The notes under the pieces were generated by a model, which saw only the letters and a list, made by a program, of their open reading frames with translations, did not search any database and was not told the origin of the DNA. A stretch of DNA of 64,000 nt from Talinum fruticosum (taxonomy: Eukaryota; Streptophyta; Magnoliopsida; Caryophyllales; Talinaceae), in the NCBI GenBank assembly GCA_021018815.1, contig JAITYX010000025.1:4884001-4948000 (forward strand). The letters run 5' to 3'. Positions 34,790 through 46,999 of the stretch are shown here, piece after piece (position 1 is the stretch's first letter; every line of letters starts with the position of its first letter). Position numbers and translations under genes: made by a program.

Positions 34790-35976
34790 GCATGCTCCTA
34801 GTCTTCGATTGACTAGTTGGGTAGCATCCGGTACCACTAAAGCAAGTAATGTGATCTCTTAACGTTTGTTTTCGAGCTTGCGATTACGTTCCAAAGAACT
34901 GAAATCGAGTAGGAGTGATGGTAAAACAGGCTATGCCTTCTATTACGATAAAACCATTTTGAAATTAATTTAAGATTATTGATTAAAACAGGCTTTATGA
35001 GTGGATGTGTTCAAAGAAAATGTTTTGAATCGACTTGGCTAGGATCGTTTAGCACGAGGAAGGATTTTAGCTAGGGGTCTCGGTATAGCAGGATGCCCGA
35101 CCAGAATCTTCCTAGATAGGTCCCGGTGCTCGAGTTAGGGGTCGCGCCCGGAGAAACTATGCAGTGCTAGTTTGAGTCCACAACCTAGAAAGTGATTCGG
35201 TTTCGAGTGAAAGAATTTCAAATAAAGTGTAGGTGGTTGCACCACCTTGTTTAAAGTGGATTCAGTTCCAAAAAAGTTGCTAATCATTGTGAATTTATGT
35301 CTTTAAATGATTGAAAGGTTATGATCTTTAAGCTGCAAGGGATTTAAGTGGCTTTTATTGAAAAACATCTAGATTTGTATTACATTATTATACTTTTACC
35401 AATTTCATTATTATCATTAGTATGCGTAAAGAATTTCCATTTTTAGAGTGTAAGACTCTCCTTTGAGAAGATTGGTGCTCACCCCCACATATCCATCCCC
35501 TTCCCGAATTGGAGATGCGGGTAATCTCGCCTGTGGTTTGGACTCCTGCATGCTATTTGTTGTTTGCTAAATGACTCAAGTTGTTGACGTGCATTCCATG
35601 TATTTCTAAGTATTGTAGTTTGTAATTAAGTTCATATAGTTGTAGTAGCCGAATCATGAACCATTTAGATTGTTCTAAGTCTTAATGCATTTGGTTGGAC
35701 TCGTTGTGTGGTCGTTGAGTTGTGTACTCGGAGCATATGACTCATTGAGTTATATTATGATTGTTATGTAGGTTTGTTTGAGGCTTTAAGCCTAGGGGAT
35801 GAGACCATGTTGCAATCGGAACTCTGCCGAAATTTTTAGAAAATTTTCAACTAAATAGAGAATTACCTTTAAGTTATAATTAGAAAGCCAAATCCGCACT
35901 CTGAATGAGCCTTGGGAATTTCTTTTGAGGAACTCCGGAAATGTAATACTCCAAGGGTGGATTTTGGGGTGTTACA
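34790..35976 (+). mobile_element. 5' LTR (3' part) of family A, copy 2
   Basis: From GTAGCATCCGGTAC to GGGGTGTTACA it is collinear with 39250-39513 plus 50400-51357. It is followed at once by the primer site. Confidence 0.85.
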
Positions 35977-37235
35977 AATATGGTATTAGAGCATAGATTT
36001 TGATGACCTTGGGTTTGCATTGCATATAGCCGTCTAGGATCTTTTGTTATGTGATGATGTGCTTTATTTGTAACAAATAGACGTATCTCATTAAGTGTAA
36101 CTTTTGACTCGTAGGCATTGACCTAGTTAACTTAGTTAAATTAATTGATTGTAAACCGCTTATTAAGGTGGTATGTGAGTAAGTTGTGCATGCTACGTGT
36201 GTAATTGAGTGTGGCTAAAATTTTATTTCCGTTTTATTACTCGTTGGTTTCATTGAGTTGTGAACTAGAAAGCTCTACCACTAGGACTTCCTTCATTTGA
36301 TTGCTTATGTGATTAACCGAAAGATGAGTTATGTGATTTGACTTATGAACCTATGTGAACATAGGTGTGAATGGTTGAATTTTATATGACTTGTTTTCCG
36401 TGCATGTGTGATTTTATGGGTACACTTAGGGTAATATAGTTAAGAACTAGTAGTGACCATGTAACATAGCTTTGTTAGATAGCTAGTGGGAAGGGAAGTG
36501 GTAAGGCTGATGTGCACAACAATGTAACCGATCCACTAATAGGCACTAACATTCCGAATAGGTTTTGAAGTTGCAACCTCCCAAGCTTAGGAGTACTACA
36601 AGTCCTACTAAGTTAAACGAATGAATTGGGGGAATAGCTAATTTCTGTGTACTTTGTCTTCATTGTATTAACATTAGTGGGTAGATGTTACGGAATGATT
36701 GGATCATTAGGTGTGGAAAATCCTAATTAACAAATAAATATCTATGCATTGCTATAAAGTAATGCGTGTTGCTTAAGTATTTGGTTGAGATATTTAGTAT
36801 TCAATTTAAAATGAGTGGTGGAATCGTTCCAAGCCAACTATTTGCCTTTTTCTGGTGTGATTTACTCCTTGGTGCCCTACAATTAAGTGAACAGACATAC
36901 TCAAATGATGGCGAGAGAGGAGGTCGGAACTCATAAACTTCTTATAATATTCTCGTAACTTACTTCTATTGATTTTGAAATTATTATAGTTCATATGCCA
37001 TTAGATTGTAATTGTGTTTTGTTTCTTTGTGAAGTTCGAGAAGATAGTTACCCTAACACATAGAGACTTCCATAGAAATTCTAATAGCTGTGCTTAGAAA
37101 TAGTTGTCTAATTAAGTTCTGTTCTAAGATTAAAGTAATACTAGTGTGCTTCATGTATATGTGATTGTACCTTATGTATTTTAGATACTACTTATTGCGA
37201 ATTTCGGGGACGAAATTCTTTTAATGGGGAAGCAA
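35977..37235 (+). mobile_element. Non-coding interior of family A, copy 2
   Basis: Primer-binding site TGGTATTAGAGC at 35981-35992; tail ATTTCGGGGACGAAATTCTTTTAATGGGGAAG split as gene remnant plus purine tract (37201-37235). The 1.26 kb between has no element protein. The first and last several hundred bases match copy 1, which is 1.2 kb longer, so the two differ by an internal deletion. It would need proteins from an autonomous relative. Confidence 0.78.
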
Positions 37236-39513
37236 TGTAATACCCGTAATTTTATTTGAAGTGGTTATATGAGTTAAATTAATTAATTAGTTTTAATTAA
37301 ATAAATCAGGTCGACTAATTAAAAATATATGTGAGTATGTATTCGTGATTTTATTTAAGAGAATTATTATTAGCTTGCGTAACTATAGTTAGTAAAATAT
37401 ATTAATTCTTTCCCCTTAATTTTTCTACCCGGACTAGCTAAATAAAAACTTGAGGCAGTGTGTGATTAACAATTTATATTTTACATAAGATTATCCTAAT
37501 AAAAAAAGAAAAGAAAAAAAGAAAAGAATAATAATAAAGGAAAAGATGACTATTAACGTGGGTAGGTGAAAAGGAGATTTGTGTTAGGAGAGGTGTGCTT
37601 GCAATATCTAAGGAAGCCACATCAAAAGAAAAAGGGGAATTATGGGTGAGGTTAGGAATTAGATTAGTATAAAGTGAAAATATGTGGCCTTTCCGGAGAA
37701 GCCACAAAGAGAGAGAAAGGGTTTGAGAGAGAGAAAGGAGGGGCCTTTTGGGTTGCTCCCTCGAGCAAGACCACGAGAAAAAGAAAGAGAGGGAACATAG
37801 TAGAATGAAAAGGAAGAAGAAAATCGAACAGAGAGGGAGGCCAAAAGAGGGAGCGAGAGATCGAGGAAAGCGGGAGACCGAAGACCAAAACATGAACATA
37901 GAGAGGAAGAGAGAAGCTTGCTGAGACAGATGAGGAAGTAAGACCTAAGAGAGAGCAGGAACTAAGAGAGAGCAGAAACAGAGAGAGCGAAGGCAAGGGT
38001 TCGAGGGCCGAGATAGGCCAGGATAAAGAAGCCGGCATGCCCGCCAAAATGGTGAGCGAAAGAACAACGACCAACAGCAAGAAGCGGCCAGCGAGTAGAG
38101 GGGCAAATGACGAGGGAAAATGGCGAGCGAGAGGCAAAATGAGGGAGAGCGTGAAACCGAAAAGCGGGACCAAGAGGAGTAGGCCGAGAGTGGGAAGCCG
38201 AAAACCCAAAGGCAGCAAGAAGAGAGTGAGAGATCCCCGAAACGGAACACGAGTGCGAGTAAGAGCAGAAGGGGTAAGCAACAAGCAATTCAACCAATTA
38301 CTTAAACCTTAAAATTCTAGGTGGGTGATCTTATACTCTAAAATTAATAGTAATTTCGAAACTCAAATTTAATTTTGTTGTGAATATTGAATGTTTGTGC
38401 TATATAATGAATTTAGGAAGTAGTTTGGGCTAAGTTAGGACATGAGAGAATCTGATTGAGTTTGTTAAGGCTGAATTGGAAAGCTAGAAATTTTTGATGG
38501 AATTAGATTACTTAGGTCTAAGGAGTAATATGGATGTTTTAGTTAGTAATTAAGGATGAAGAAGTTGTGATTTGGATGCGAATTATGAGTTAATTTAGCC
38601 TTAGGGATTTCCCGAATTCTCTACGTTGGAAGGTAACTATTGATACTGGGAAACAATGATTTGGAGTATAAAGGGGGTGTGTGAGTTCATCCTAATTAAT
38701 GCACAATTGAGGTAGAGAAATGGCAACAGGTCATTGTTACGTCAAACCGAGTTTAGAACATATCTACATCTTCAAGATTGAATTAAATTTGAAGATAACA
38801 AAGCTAGAGGAATTTAAGTGGCGAAGTGAAATTAAGAGTTATATGGCCGAGTCCGGGCAAGAAAGAGTTGATTAATAAGGTAGAGACATCATATGAGAAT
38901 TTGAGGTAAAGATGGCAATTTGTCGGGAGTTGAGACGTTTGAGTTAGGTAGTAATTATTTGTGGTTATTATGGCTCGTAAAAGGAATTAACTTTACTCGA
39001 AATGGCATATTTAGAGAGGCATAGTCGAAATGAGTTGAGAATAGCTATTGATACTGATTTGTGGTCTGTTTGTGTTATGTATTGAGTGTGATAAATGATG
39101 AGTAACGATAACTCAAAACAAGTGAATAATGTGAATTACGGTTAAGAAGACTGGAAAGCATAAGCACACAAGTGAGAAGTGTAAGTAATTGAGTTAAATA
39201 TTGGTGAAAGGTTGCCAAACCAAGCAAGTTGTTATGAATGTGTGCATGAAAATACTAGTTAGGTAGCATCCGGTACTACTAAAGTAGTAATGCGATCTCT
39301 TCATGTATGTTTTTCAAACTTGCGATTACATTCCAAAGAAGTGAAATCGAGTAGGAGGATGGCAAAACAGTTTATGCCTTATATTATGATAAAACCGTTT
39401 TGAAATTGTTTGAAGATTATTGATTGAAACAAGCTTGATGAGTGGATGTGTTCAAAGAAATTATTTTGAATCGACTTGGCTAGGATTGTTTAGCATAAGG
39501 TAGGATTCTAGCT
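37236..39513 (+). mobile_element. 3' LTR of family A, copy 2, proximal part
   Basis: Starts TGTAATACCCGTAATTTTAT directly after the purine tract. The purine-rich block 37680-38300 is a probable transcribed leader; the long open frames of both strands there are low-complexity artefacts. The LTR is interrupted at 39513 by the SIRE element and resumes at 50400. Joined length is about 3.24 kb. Confidence 0.85.
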
Positions 39514-41105
39514 TGAAGGTTTGCTCAGGGAGAGTCCGAGTCACCCTAGAGGGGGCTGAATAGGGTGAAGGAGGTTTTTCAGAGAAATTCAACCTCTTTT
39601 GCCAAATAAGATACGTAAATGGATTCCGAGTTAAAATCGAGTAAAAAATGTATGGACTCGTAAAAGCCGCTTTGAGTAAAGTGGCAAAGTAAATAGAGGC
39701 GTCGAGACAGTCCGAGTCTAGAATGAACTCGGAAAGCAAACACTTAGAAGTTACGTGGAAACCCTCCTGGGCGAGAAAACCACGGACCGTGCTAATCCAA
39801 GCACAAAGTCAAATCCACTATTTTGAGTCCACAAAATACCGTGAACCGATCGAACTCGAGTTGCTCCCTTAGACAACTCTTTACAAGTTTTCCTAGACTC
39901 GAAATTCCCTTATGTGATCTAGTACTTCCTAGCTGAGATAACCCTTACAGCTAGGGACAACTAAGTTGAGTTAACCTTTACAGACTTAGTCAAGGGACCT
40001 TACAGAGAAAGTAAGTAAGTGTTTGTAACTAAGTACAAGACCTTACAACTCGAAAGTAATGAATTACGAGTAGGAGTTGTAAGTAGAAGATTGAGAGTAA
40101 ATACAATGACTTGCTCAAGTACGTGTATTAACAATGATTTCGGCAATCTTCAAGTCTTGTGCGGTGGCTTCTATGTATAGATAACCAAGTAGGGTAGCCG
40201 TTATCTTCATCTGCCGACCGAGAGTCCTTTGTGGCCGTTGACGAAGCTTTCCGAGTCACTCGGAAAGTATCCGTTGTGATATGAACGTTGGGCAATGGTT
40301 CTTAACTCTCTTGGAAGTCCCAAAACCACTGGCGGTGTCTTGAAGGACAAGGTGGAAACGTCCGTTAAGCTTGGCATTCCAGTTTTCCGGATTCGGAAAC
40401 GAGACAACCCCGACACAATCTTCGGGACTCGGAGCGAGAGAAGGTGAAAAGCCATGTCTGCTGGTGATTTGACGTTTCGAACCCGGTTACTTTTGTAGTT
40501 TGAAAAGTGTATCCTCGTTTGAATAACCTACAAAAGTAAATCAATTTTGGTTCTCAAAGTAAAAAATACTTTGGTCCAAGATTAGACACGAGATAATAAA
40601 ATAATTAAGATAATTAAGTTGGTAATTATCCGAGTTAGAAAAAGAATGAAATATTCCGAGTCTAATATCCATATAACTCAAAATTCCATCCGACTTAGTC
40701 TAAGCGAGGAATCAAGTTATATAAAGAATATCGAGAGAAATAACTTGATATAGACTAAGCATGAAATGAACTAGAAGCACTCGACTATAACAAAATAGAG
40801 CTTATAACCGTAAGTCGGTTCGAGTGAGAATAGACGAAATACTAGTCTATTCAACATGCGATAAATCCGAGTGATGAGGGACTCGAAGCGAGTGAGATAC
40901 GCAAATCGGTTTTCGAGTCACTCAAGGATAAGCAAGAAATGCACGAAGTAAAAATCTATATTACTTAGATAAGATACTATATCACTCGGAAAAGTTTCTT
41001 AGGTACGAGAGAATGCCTTGGAATCAAAACTTTATTAGTAAAAAATTGTTATACTCGATTCCTTTTATACAACTCGGAAAGTGTTGTGCGATGTCCGAGT
41101 CTTCA
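39514..41105 (-). mobile_element. 3' LTR of the complete SIRE element
   Basis: Termini TGAAGG and TCTTCA (+ strand reading). The TATA box is altered to CTATACATAG (40171-40180), whereas the 5' LTR keeps CTATAAATAG. Confidence 0.93.
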
Positions 41106-41118
41106 ATCTCCCCTTTTT
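41106..41118 (-). other. Polypurine tract
   Basis: AAAAAGGGGAGAT directly before the 3' LTR on the - strand. A second purine tract, AAGGGGGAGAA, lies at 41356-41365. Confidence 0.88.
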
Positions 41119-41399
41119 GATGAAAGGCATTCCATACTTAGACGAAACTTTGAAGTCGGATGAGTAAAGCAAGCTTAGTGTATCGGAGCGTAAAATGAAG
41201 TATGCTTTAACAATGAAATAATGTTACCTCGGAATTGGTGCTTGTAAACATAGATAGAATTGAGGAGAAAACATTAATTCATTAAAAATCAAAGAGAATA
41301 CACGAAGAAGAGGGAAGGCTCCCCTAAACAAGACAACAAGTTTTTCGAGTCTATTTCTCCCCCTTGGCTTTCAAGAAAAACAACAAAAAAAAGGGAAGA

Positions 41400-43106
41400 A
41401 AAGAACAATGAGTACAACTTTGATGTCCGGACAAAAGAAAGAAGTAAAAATCTCTCGAAAGAAGAAGAATCCGGCGGGCGAGGAATTGTGACTCGGTGCA
41501 TGGCACCTACGAGGGAGAGGGGATTTCGACTGGAGGCGGAGGGATTGGAGGTTCGTCGGCGTTGGTAAGATCTTGACGATGTGCTTGAGTGCGGCGGAGG
41601 AACCGGAATGATCGTCAAGGGCTCGGCTCCGAGTGGTCGACCCGGAACGAGTGGATCGAAGGGTTCTTCCCTTCGAACCTCGATAGTCTGGAGGGAGTTG
41701 CTCGGTCGACCTCGCTGGTGTAGCTAGGTCTTCGACCCACCCAGGCTCGCTGTCCGAGCCGAGTACTGACTATTTGAGCTTGCGGAGCGATCGACCCTCG
41801 GCAGTTCCCACTGCTTCGCTTTGTTTTCCTCTCCTTGCCCGGATGGAGCTGTCTCAGCTGCGAGCTCCTCGGCGTCTCATCGCTTCTTCTTCTTCTTCCC
41901 CGCTGTCCGAGGAGGTCGGACCTAGGCTCGAAGATGCTACGAGATGCGTCTAAGTCACCATGGTCCCGAGCCGCCTTGGACCTTCTCTCTCGAGGAGCTC
42001 AACTAGCTCCTTCGCTCCTTCACTAGTTCCCTCATCTCAAGAACCAGAGACTGCTGCTCTCGGATTTGGGATTGGGCGGTCTTTTGGTTGATGTTCATGT
42101 TCTGGAGGACAAGTTTGAAAGACCGGAGTGTGTCCTGGAAAACAGAGGACACGGAGCTGATTTTGTCCATAAAAACAGGGGACAAAATACCGAGAGAGAG
42201 ACTTTGAGGCACCTGAGGTGGAGGCACCAACAAGTGGAGAGGGAGAGAGAGAGGGGTTGATTTCGAGTCCGAGGCGGAGAAGGTGGCCTCGGCTACGAGT
42301 TATGCACCCGGACACCAGGTTGAGTTTCCTGGTATCCGTACCCTCGAAGTTCCTTTTTCCGACAATAACGGCGGCCTCGGACACGGCGTTGGGGTCCGAG
42401 GGGAGAGGAACTTGGAATTGTTTGAAGACAAGGGTGAGAAGAGCACCGAAAGGGAGAGAGGTGTTCTTCTTTGTTTGGAGTTAGGCGGCACAGCTGCCAT
42501 CCGCTCAATGATCGAAGGGAAGAGGTCTACTTCGTAGCCCTCAAGAATGTCAAAAAGAGCTTTCGAGATGCTTGGAGTTGGGGTTCTCCTTGCTTGGAAT
42601 GCTTGAGAGAAAAAGGTTCTCATCGAGTAAAAGCACGAAGGCTTGCTTCGACTTCAAGCGAGTCACTGAAAACTTTTTCCGTGACTCAGGAAACCCTTTA
42701 GCGTACTTTTCAAAGAAGTCGTCGGCGACTTCGGTGAAAGGAATGGGGTTGCTTGTTCAAGAAGAGAGGAGACCTTGAACAGGCGGTGGAGGAGAGAGGT
42801 GTTTATACGAACGGTAATGTTCGAACCTCGGAGGTTAGAACATTTTCCGAGTAGGTGAGGTGAGTTTAGAACTCGAAACTCAGTTCGGGATAGATGAACT
42901 CGCTGAAACAAAGAAAGTTGTATGCCCCGGTGGTTTGTATGTGAGCCAACCAAGAAAATTTGGTTGTAGGAAAGAACTTGTCATCTAGCGCGAGGTCTTT
43001 GGGTGACAATGGGTTTGGAAGGGGTTGAGCTTTACGGATTTTTGGTGCGAGGCTTTTTGGAGGAGGAGGAGACCTGAATGTCGGGATGGTTACCTCTCTT
43101 AGGCAT
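41400..43106 (-). pseudogene. SIRE third ORF (env-position), frameshifted
   Basis: The ORF starts at the ATG at 43106 with MPKRG, the same start as at 60605 in the second element. A Ser/Lys-rich basic N-terminus is followed by the conserved domain (about 42990-42500), with HNHL/SWxNHxKATG-type and FDILEGYEVDLFPSIIERMA motifs. This resembles the domain annotated as putative plant transposon protein. Next is a probable coiled coil (42233-42003: VFQDTLRSFKLVLQNM, QIREQQSLVLEMRELV) and a low-complexity tail. No signal peptide or membrane anchor is evident, so an envelope role is not supported by sequence. It needs several frame changes as written. It sits 651 bp beyond the pol stop and has a TATA box upstream. 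Confidence 0.75.
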
Positions 43107-43340
43107 TTTGAGAAGAGGAAGGAAAGATGAAGCTTTTGAGTAAGAGGAGAGAGGAAGAGGTAGATGAGATGAAACGAAAAAGAGTAGAAGAAAGAGATGA
43201 GAGCAGTCGAAACTTACTTGAGATGGCCTTTTACGTCGCTTGAAGAAGTTCAAAGATCACTGTGTACGTAGAAGTCTTCCGCGAAAAGTTTCATTTAAGA
43301 GAGAGGAAATGTAAAGTATCGAGACGAAGATGAATAGGCG

Positions 43341-43350
43341 CTATTTATAG
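43341..43350 (-). promoter_or_regulatory. Internal TATA box upstream of the third ORF
   Basis: CTATAAATAG on the - strand, 235 bp before the third ORF start and after the end of pol. The second element has the same ten bases at 60864-60873, 259 bp before its start. A CT-rich leader follows in both. It matches the TATA of the LTR promoter. Confidence 0.55.
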
Positions 43351-43756
43351 AAGAAATACACGCCCGTCAACTATCCGTTAAGTATAACTCCGTTCGACTC
43401 GGCTTATCCATCGGTCATCGTAGACCGGTGTGACGGTTCTCTTCTCAACGGTTAAGATTTCAGCGGTTAGAGATCCACGGCTATCGTCTAATCACGGCGC
43501 TCGAGAGAGAGAGAAAACAATTTTGAAAATATAGTCCGAAATTCTCCACTTATCTAGAGATAATTTCGGAAAATTTGAAGTCCAAAATTTTCTCTACGTG
43601 CTGAGTGTGACTCGGAATGGGTTCCGAGTGACTCGAAACAAGAAATAACTACTAACCTAGTATCACTGAATCAAGCTGAGCTAATGTTTATTTAAAAAAT
43701 TTGAAAGCACATAACACATAATCATGCAATGAGATTATCACAAGAATATTACACGG

Positions 43757-46700
43757 TTATGCATTTAACATACCAAGCTCATTCCGAATAAAACAAAATT
43801 GATCTTCACCAAGAGGCTTGGTAAAAATATCAGCTAATTGAAGATTAGTATGAATGAACTCAAGTTCAATATCACCTTTCTCGAGAATGATCTCTTAGGA
43901 AGTGATATCCGACCTCGATATGCTTTGTCTTTGAGTCTTTGGATTGGATTCTTGGTGATGCTGATTGCACTCGATTGTCACACTTGATTGGAACCGATTT
44001 GAAAGATAGTCCAAGATCTCTCAAGTGTTGCTTTATCCATGAAATCTGAGCGCAACACGCTCCAGCTGCAATATACTCGGCTTCAGCGGTTGATAGAGCT
44101 ACCGAGTTCCGCTTCTTTGAGTGCCAAGATATTAGGGATTGGCCCGAAATTGGCAAGCTCAAGATGTGCTCTTTCTATTAACTTTATATCCGGCGTAGTC
44201 CGCATCCGAGTATCCAGTGAGGGTCGGTTACGAGTCTCCGGAATACCGTAGACCTAAGTTACGAGTACTGCAAGATATCCGAATATTTTCTTCACCGCAG
44301 TGAGATGTGATTCCTTTGGATTAGGTTGAAATCTTGCGCATAAGCAAACACTGAACATTATATCCGGCTCGTTGGAAGTAAGATATAGCAAAGATCCAAT
44401 CATACCTCGATAAAGTTTTTGATCTATTGCTTTACCTTTCTCGTCCGAGTCAAGCTTTATATTGCTTGCTCATGGGTGTAGATGCATGCTTTGGATCTTG
44501 AAGTTTGTATTTCTTCAGCAGTTCCTTGGTATACTTGGATTGATGGACATAGATCCCATCTTTGTCTTGTTTGATTTGTAAACCAAGGAAGAAATTGAGT
44601 TCTCCCATCATACTCATTTGAAATTCCTGACTCATCAACTCGAGAAAATTCTCGACACGAAATTCATTAGTAGCACCGAAGATAATATCATCAACATATA
44701 TTTGAACAATAAGGAAATCTTTCCCCTTGGTCTTTATGAAGAGAGTCTTGTCGATCTAACCTTTTTGAAATCATTTTGAACCAAGAAATTGCTTAGTCTT
44801 TCATACCAAGCTCGAGGAGCTGGTTTAAGACCATAGAGAGCCTTTTGAAGTTTGAAAACATGATTTGGAAATTTTGAGTTTTCAAAACCAAGAAGTCTGC
44901 TCGACATAGACTTCCTCTTCAATAAAACCATTGAGAAATGCACACTTAACATCCATTTGATATAATTTAATATGCATGCTTGGATGCAAATGGCAACGAT
45001 ATTCTAATCGCTTCAATTCGGCAACGGGTGCAAAGGTTTCTCCACAATTAATTCCTTCTTCTTGATTGTAACCTTGAGCCACAAGTCTAGCTTTGTTTCT
45101 TACTACCACTCCACCCTCATCCAGTTTGTTTTTGAAGACCCATTTGGTTCCTATAACTAGGTGGTTAGACGGTCGGTTGGTTAGAGTCCGGACTTGGTTT
45201 CTTTCAAATTGATTGAGTTCCTCTTGCATGGCCTCTACCCATTTAGGTTAATTAAGGGCCTCTAGTGCATTTCGGGTTTAGTTAATGAAATGAATGCGGT
45301 GAATGCACACAGATTTTGAAGAGAGGAACGAGTTCTTACCCCACTTGTTGATATCGAAATTATGTTTTCTTGTGGATGACTAGAAGTAAACTTGAATGCT
45401 TTACCAGTTCTTTGATTCACGAGATTTGTGGGCTGAGCCGCTTGATCTTCAAAAACTTGTTCTAAGTGATCTTCTTCATTGGCTTGTTCGTTCGGGTGAG
45501 CTCTTCGATCGTTTAATTACGAGTCACTTCGTTACGAGTGACTTCATTCCGAGCTGGTTGAGTCCGAGTCTTTGTGGGCTCGGCTTCGTCATCATCTCTA
45601 CCGAGCTTCAACTCGAGTATGTAGACTCGCTTGGTTTCTCCTGTTCAAGCTTATCAAACACAACGTGGATGATCTCTTCCACTTTGTTAATCCTCTTATT
45701 GAAAATTCGATAAGCTTTCTTTGTGAGAAGAATAACCCGGAAAAATACCTTCATCCGACCGAGCATCAAACTTGGTCGAGTGATCCTTACCATTGTTGTG
45801 AACGTAGCACTTACATCCGAATGGTCCGAAATAGGAAATATTTGGCTTCTTTCCTTTGTAGAGCTCATAAGGTGTTTTCTTCAGAATGGGTCCGATGAGG
45901 CATCTATTCAAAGTATAGTTAGGCTGTGTTGACTACCTCTACCCAGAAATAGTAAGGAAAATTGTGCTCAATCATCATCCTCCTTTCTATTTCTTCAAGG
46001 GTTTTGTTCTTTCTATCTACTACTCCATTCTGTTGAAGAGTTCCGGGTGCTCGAGAAGTTGTGAGAGATGCCATTTTCGTCACAAAACTCGAGAATTCCG
46101 AGTAGTCGAACTCCCTTCCATGGTCGGTTTGAATCCTCTAGATCCGAGTCTCGGACTCAACTTGAATTTTTCTGCAGAGCTTGCTGAACTCCTTGGAAGC
46201 TTCATTTTTGTGCTTAAGAAAACACACCCGAGTCAATCGAGAATAATCATCAATAATAACAAATATGTATGATTTACCTCCGAGGCTCTTCACAGGGATT
46301 TCACCGCATAAGTCCATATGCGGTAGCTCAAGTACTTTGGATGTGGAAGCTGTCTTCGAGAGATTTGAATGAAGATCTTACTTGTTTCCCTCCGGTGCAT
46401 GCTTCACAAACTTTGTCTTTCTCGAAAACACGGTTAGGCAAACCCCTAACTGGACCATGAGATGCCAACTTTTTGATAGTATGCATGCTGATATGTCCTA
46501 ATCTACGATGCCAAGTCCATGAATCATCATGAAGAGATGCTTTTAAGCAAGACAAATTCGACTCGGGTCGAAAGAGGGATGATGTAGGTGCTACCCGATC
46601 TTTTACCGAAAGCTTGATCTCCTTGGTGGTAACATCGAAATGTAACAGTTGGTCCGAGTAAATCTTACCTCTTGACTTTTATCGCAAAGTTGAGAGATAC

Positions 46701-46990
46701 CGAGCGGATTGTATTTCAATCCTTTGACAAGATAGATTAGACCGACCGGATTACATCCTTTTCCTTTCTTCCCTATCCCAACTATTTTGCCTTTGCTATC
46801 ATCTCCAAACGTGACCTTTCTTCCTTTATGCTTTTCCAACTCGGAAAAGAGTCCCGCATCTCCTAACATGTGGCGTGAACATCCACTCGTCAAGGTACCA
46901 GTGTCCTTTTGATCTATTCCGAGTGACTCGCAAAACAGAGAGAATCTAACCCTTTTCACTTCCTCTAACGAACCCAGTAACATTCTTTAC
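43757..46990 (-). pseudogene. SIRE pol: protease, integrase, RT, RNase H
   Basis: Domains in order on the - strand. Protease at about 46900-46780: SGCSRHM, with the catalytic Asp codon pushed out of frame by one base. GAG-pre-integrase at 46555-46330: WHRRLGHISMHTIKKL. Integrase at about 46330-45600: DHGREFDYS, QQNGVV, YELYKGKKPNISY, FGCKCYVHN. RT from 45230: [59 protein letters not shown] near 44695, and FFLGLQIKQDKDGIYVHQSKY. RNase H at 44162-43860: SLISWHSKKRNSVALSTAEA, KTKHIEV. The stop is at 43757-43759. Frameshifts occur in every domain, but homology is continuous, so no block is missing. It would copy and insert the element. Confidence 0.93.
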
Positions 46991-46999
46991 TTGTGGTTC

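Noticed and set aside
37664..38293. 209-residue Leu/Ser/Phe-rich open frame on the - strand, and its + strand partner
   Set aside because: It lies in the purine-rich block of a family A LTR. All frames are open there because of composition.
42003..42701. Several + strand open frames
   Set aside because: They are complements of the SIRE third ORF on the - strand.
45396..46272. Long + strand frames opposite the integrase
   Set aside because: The - strand carries the integrase motifs, so these are shadows.
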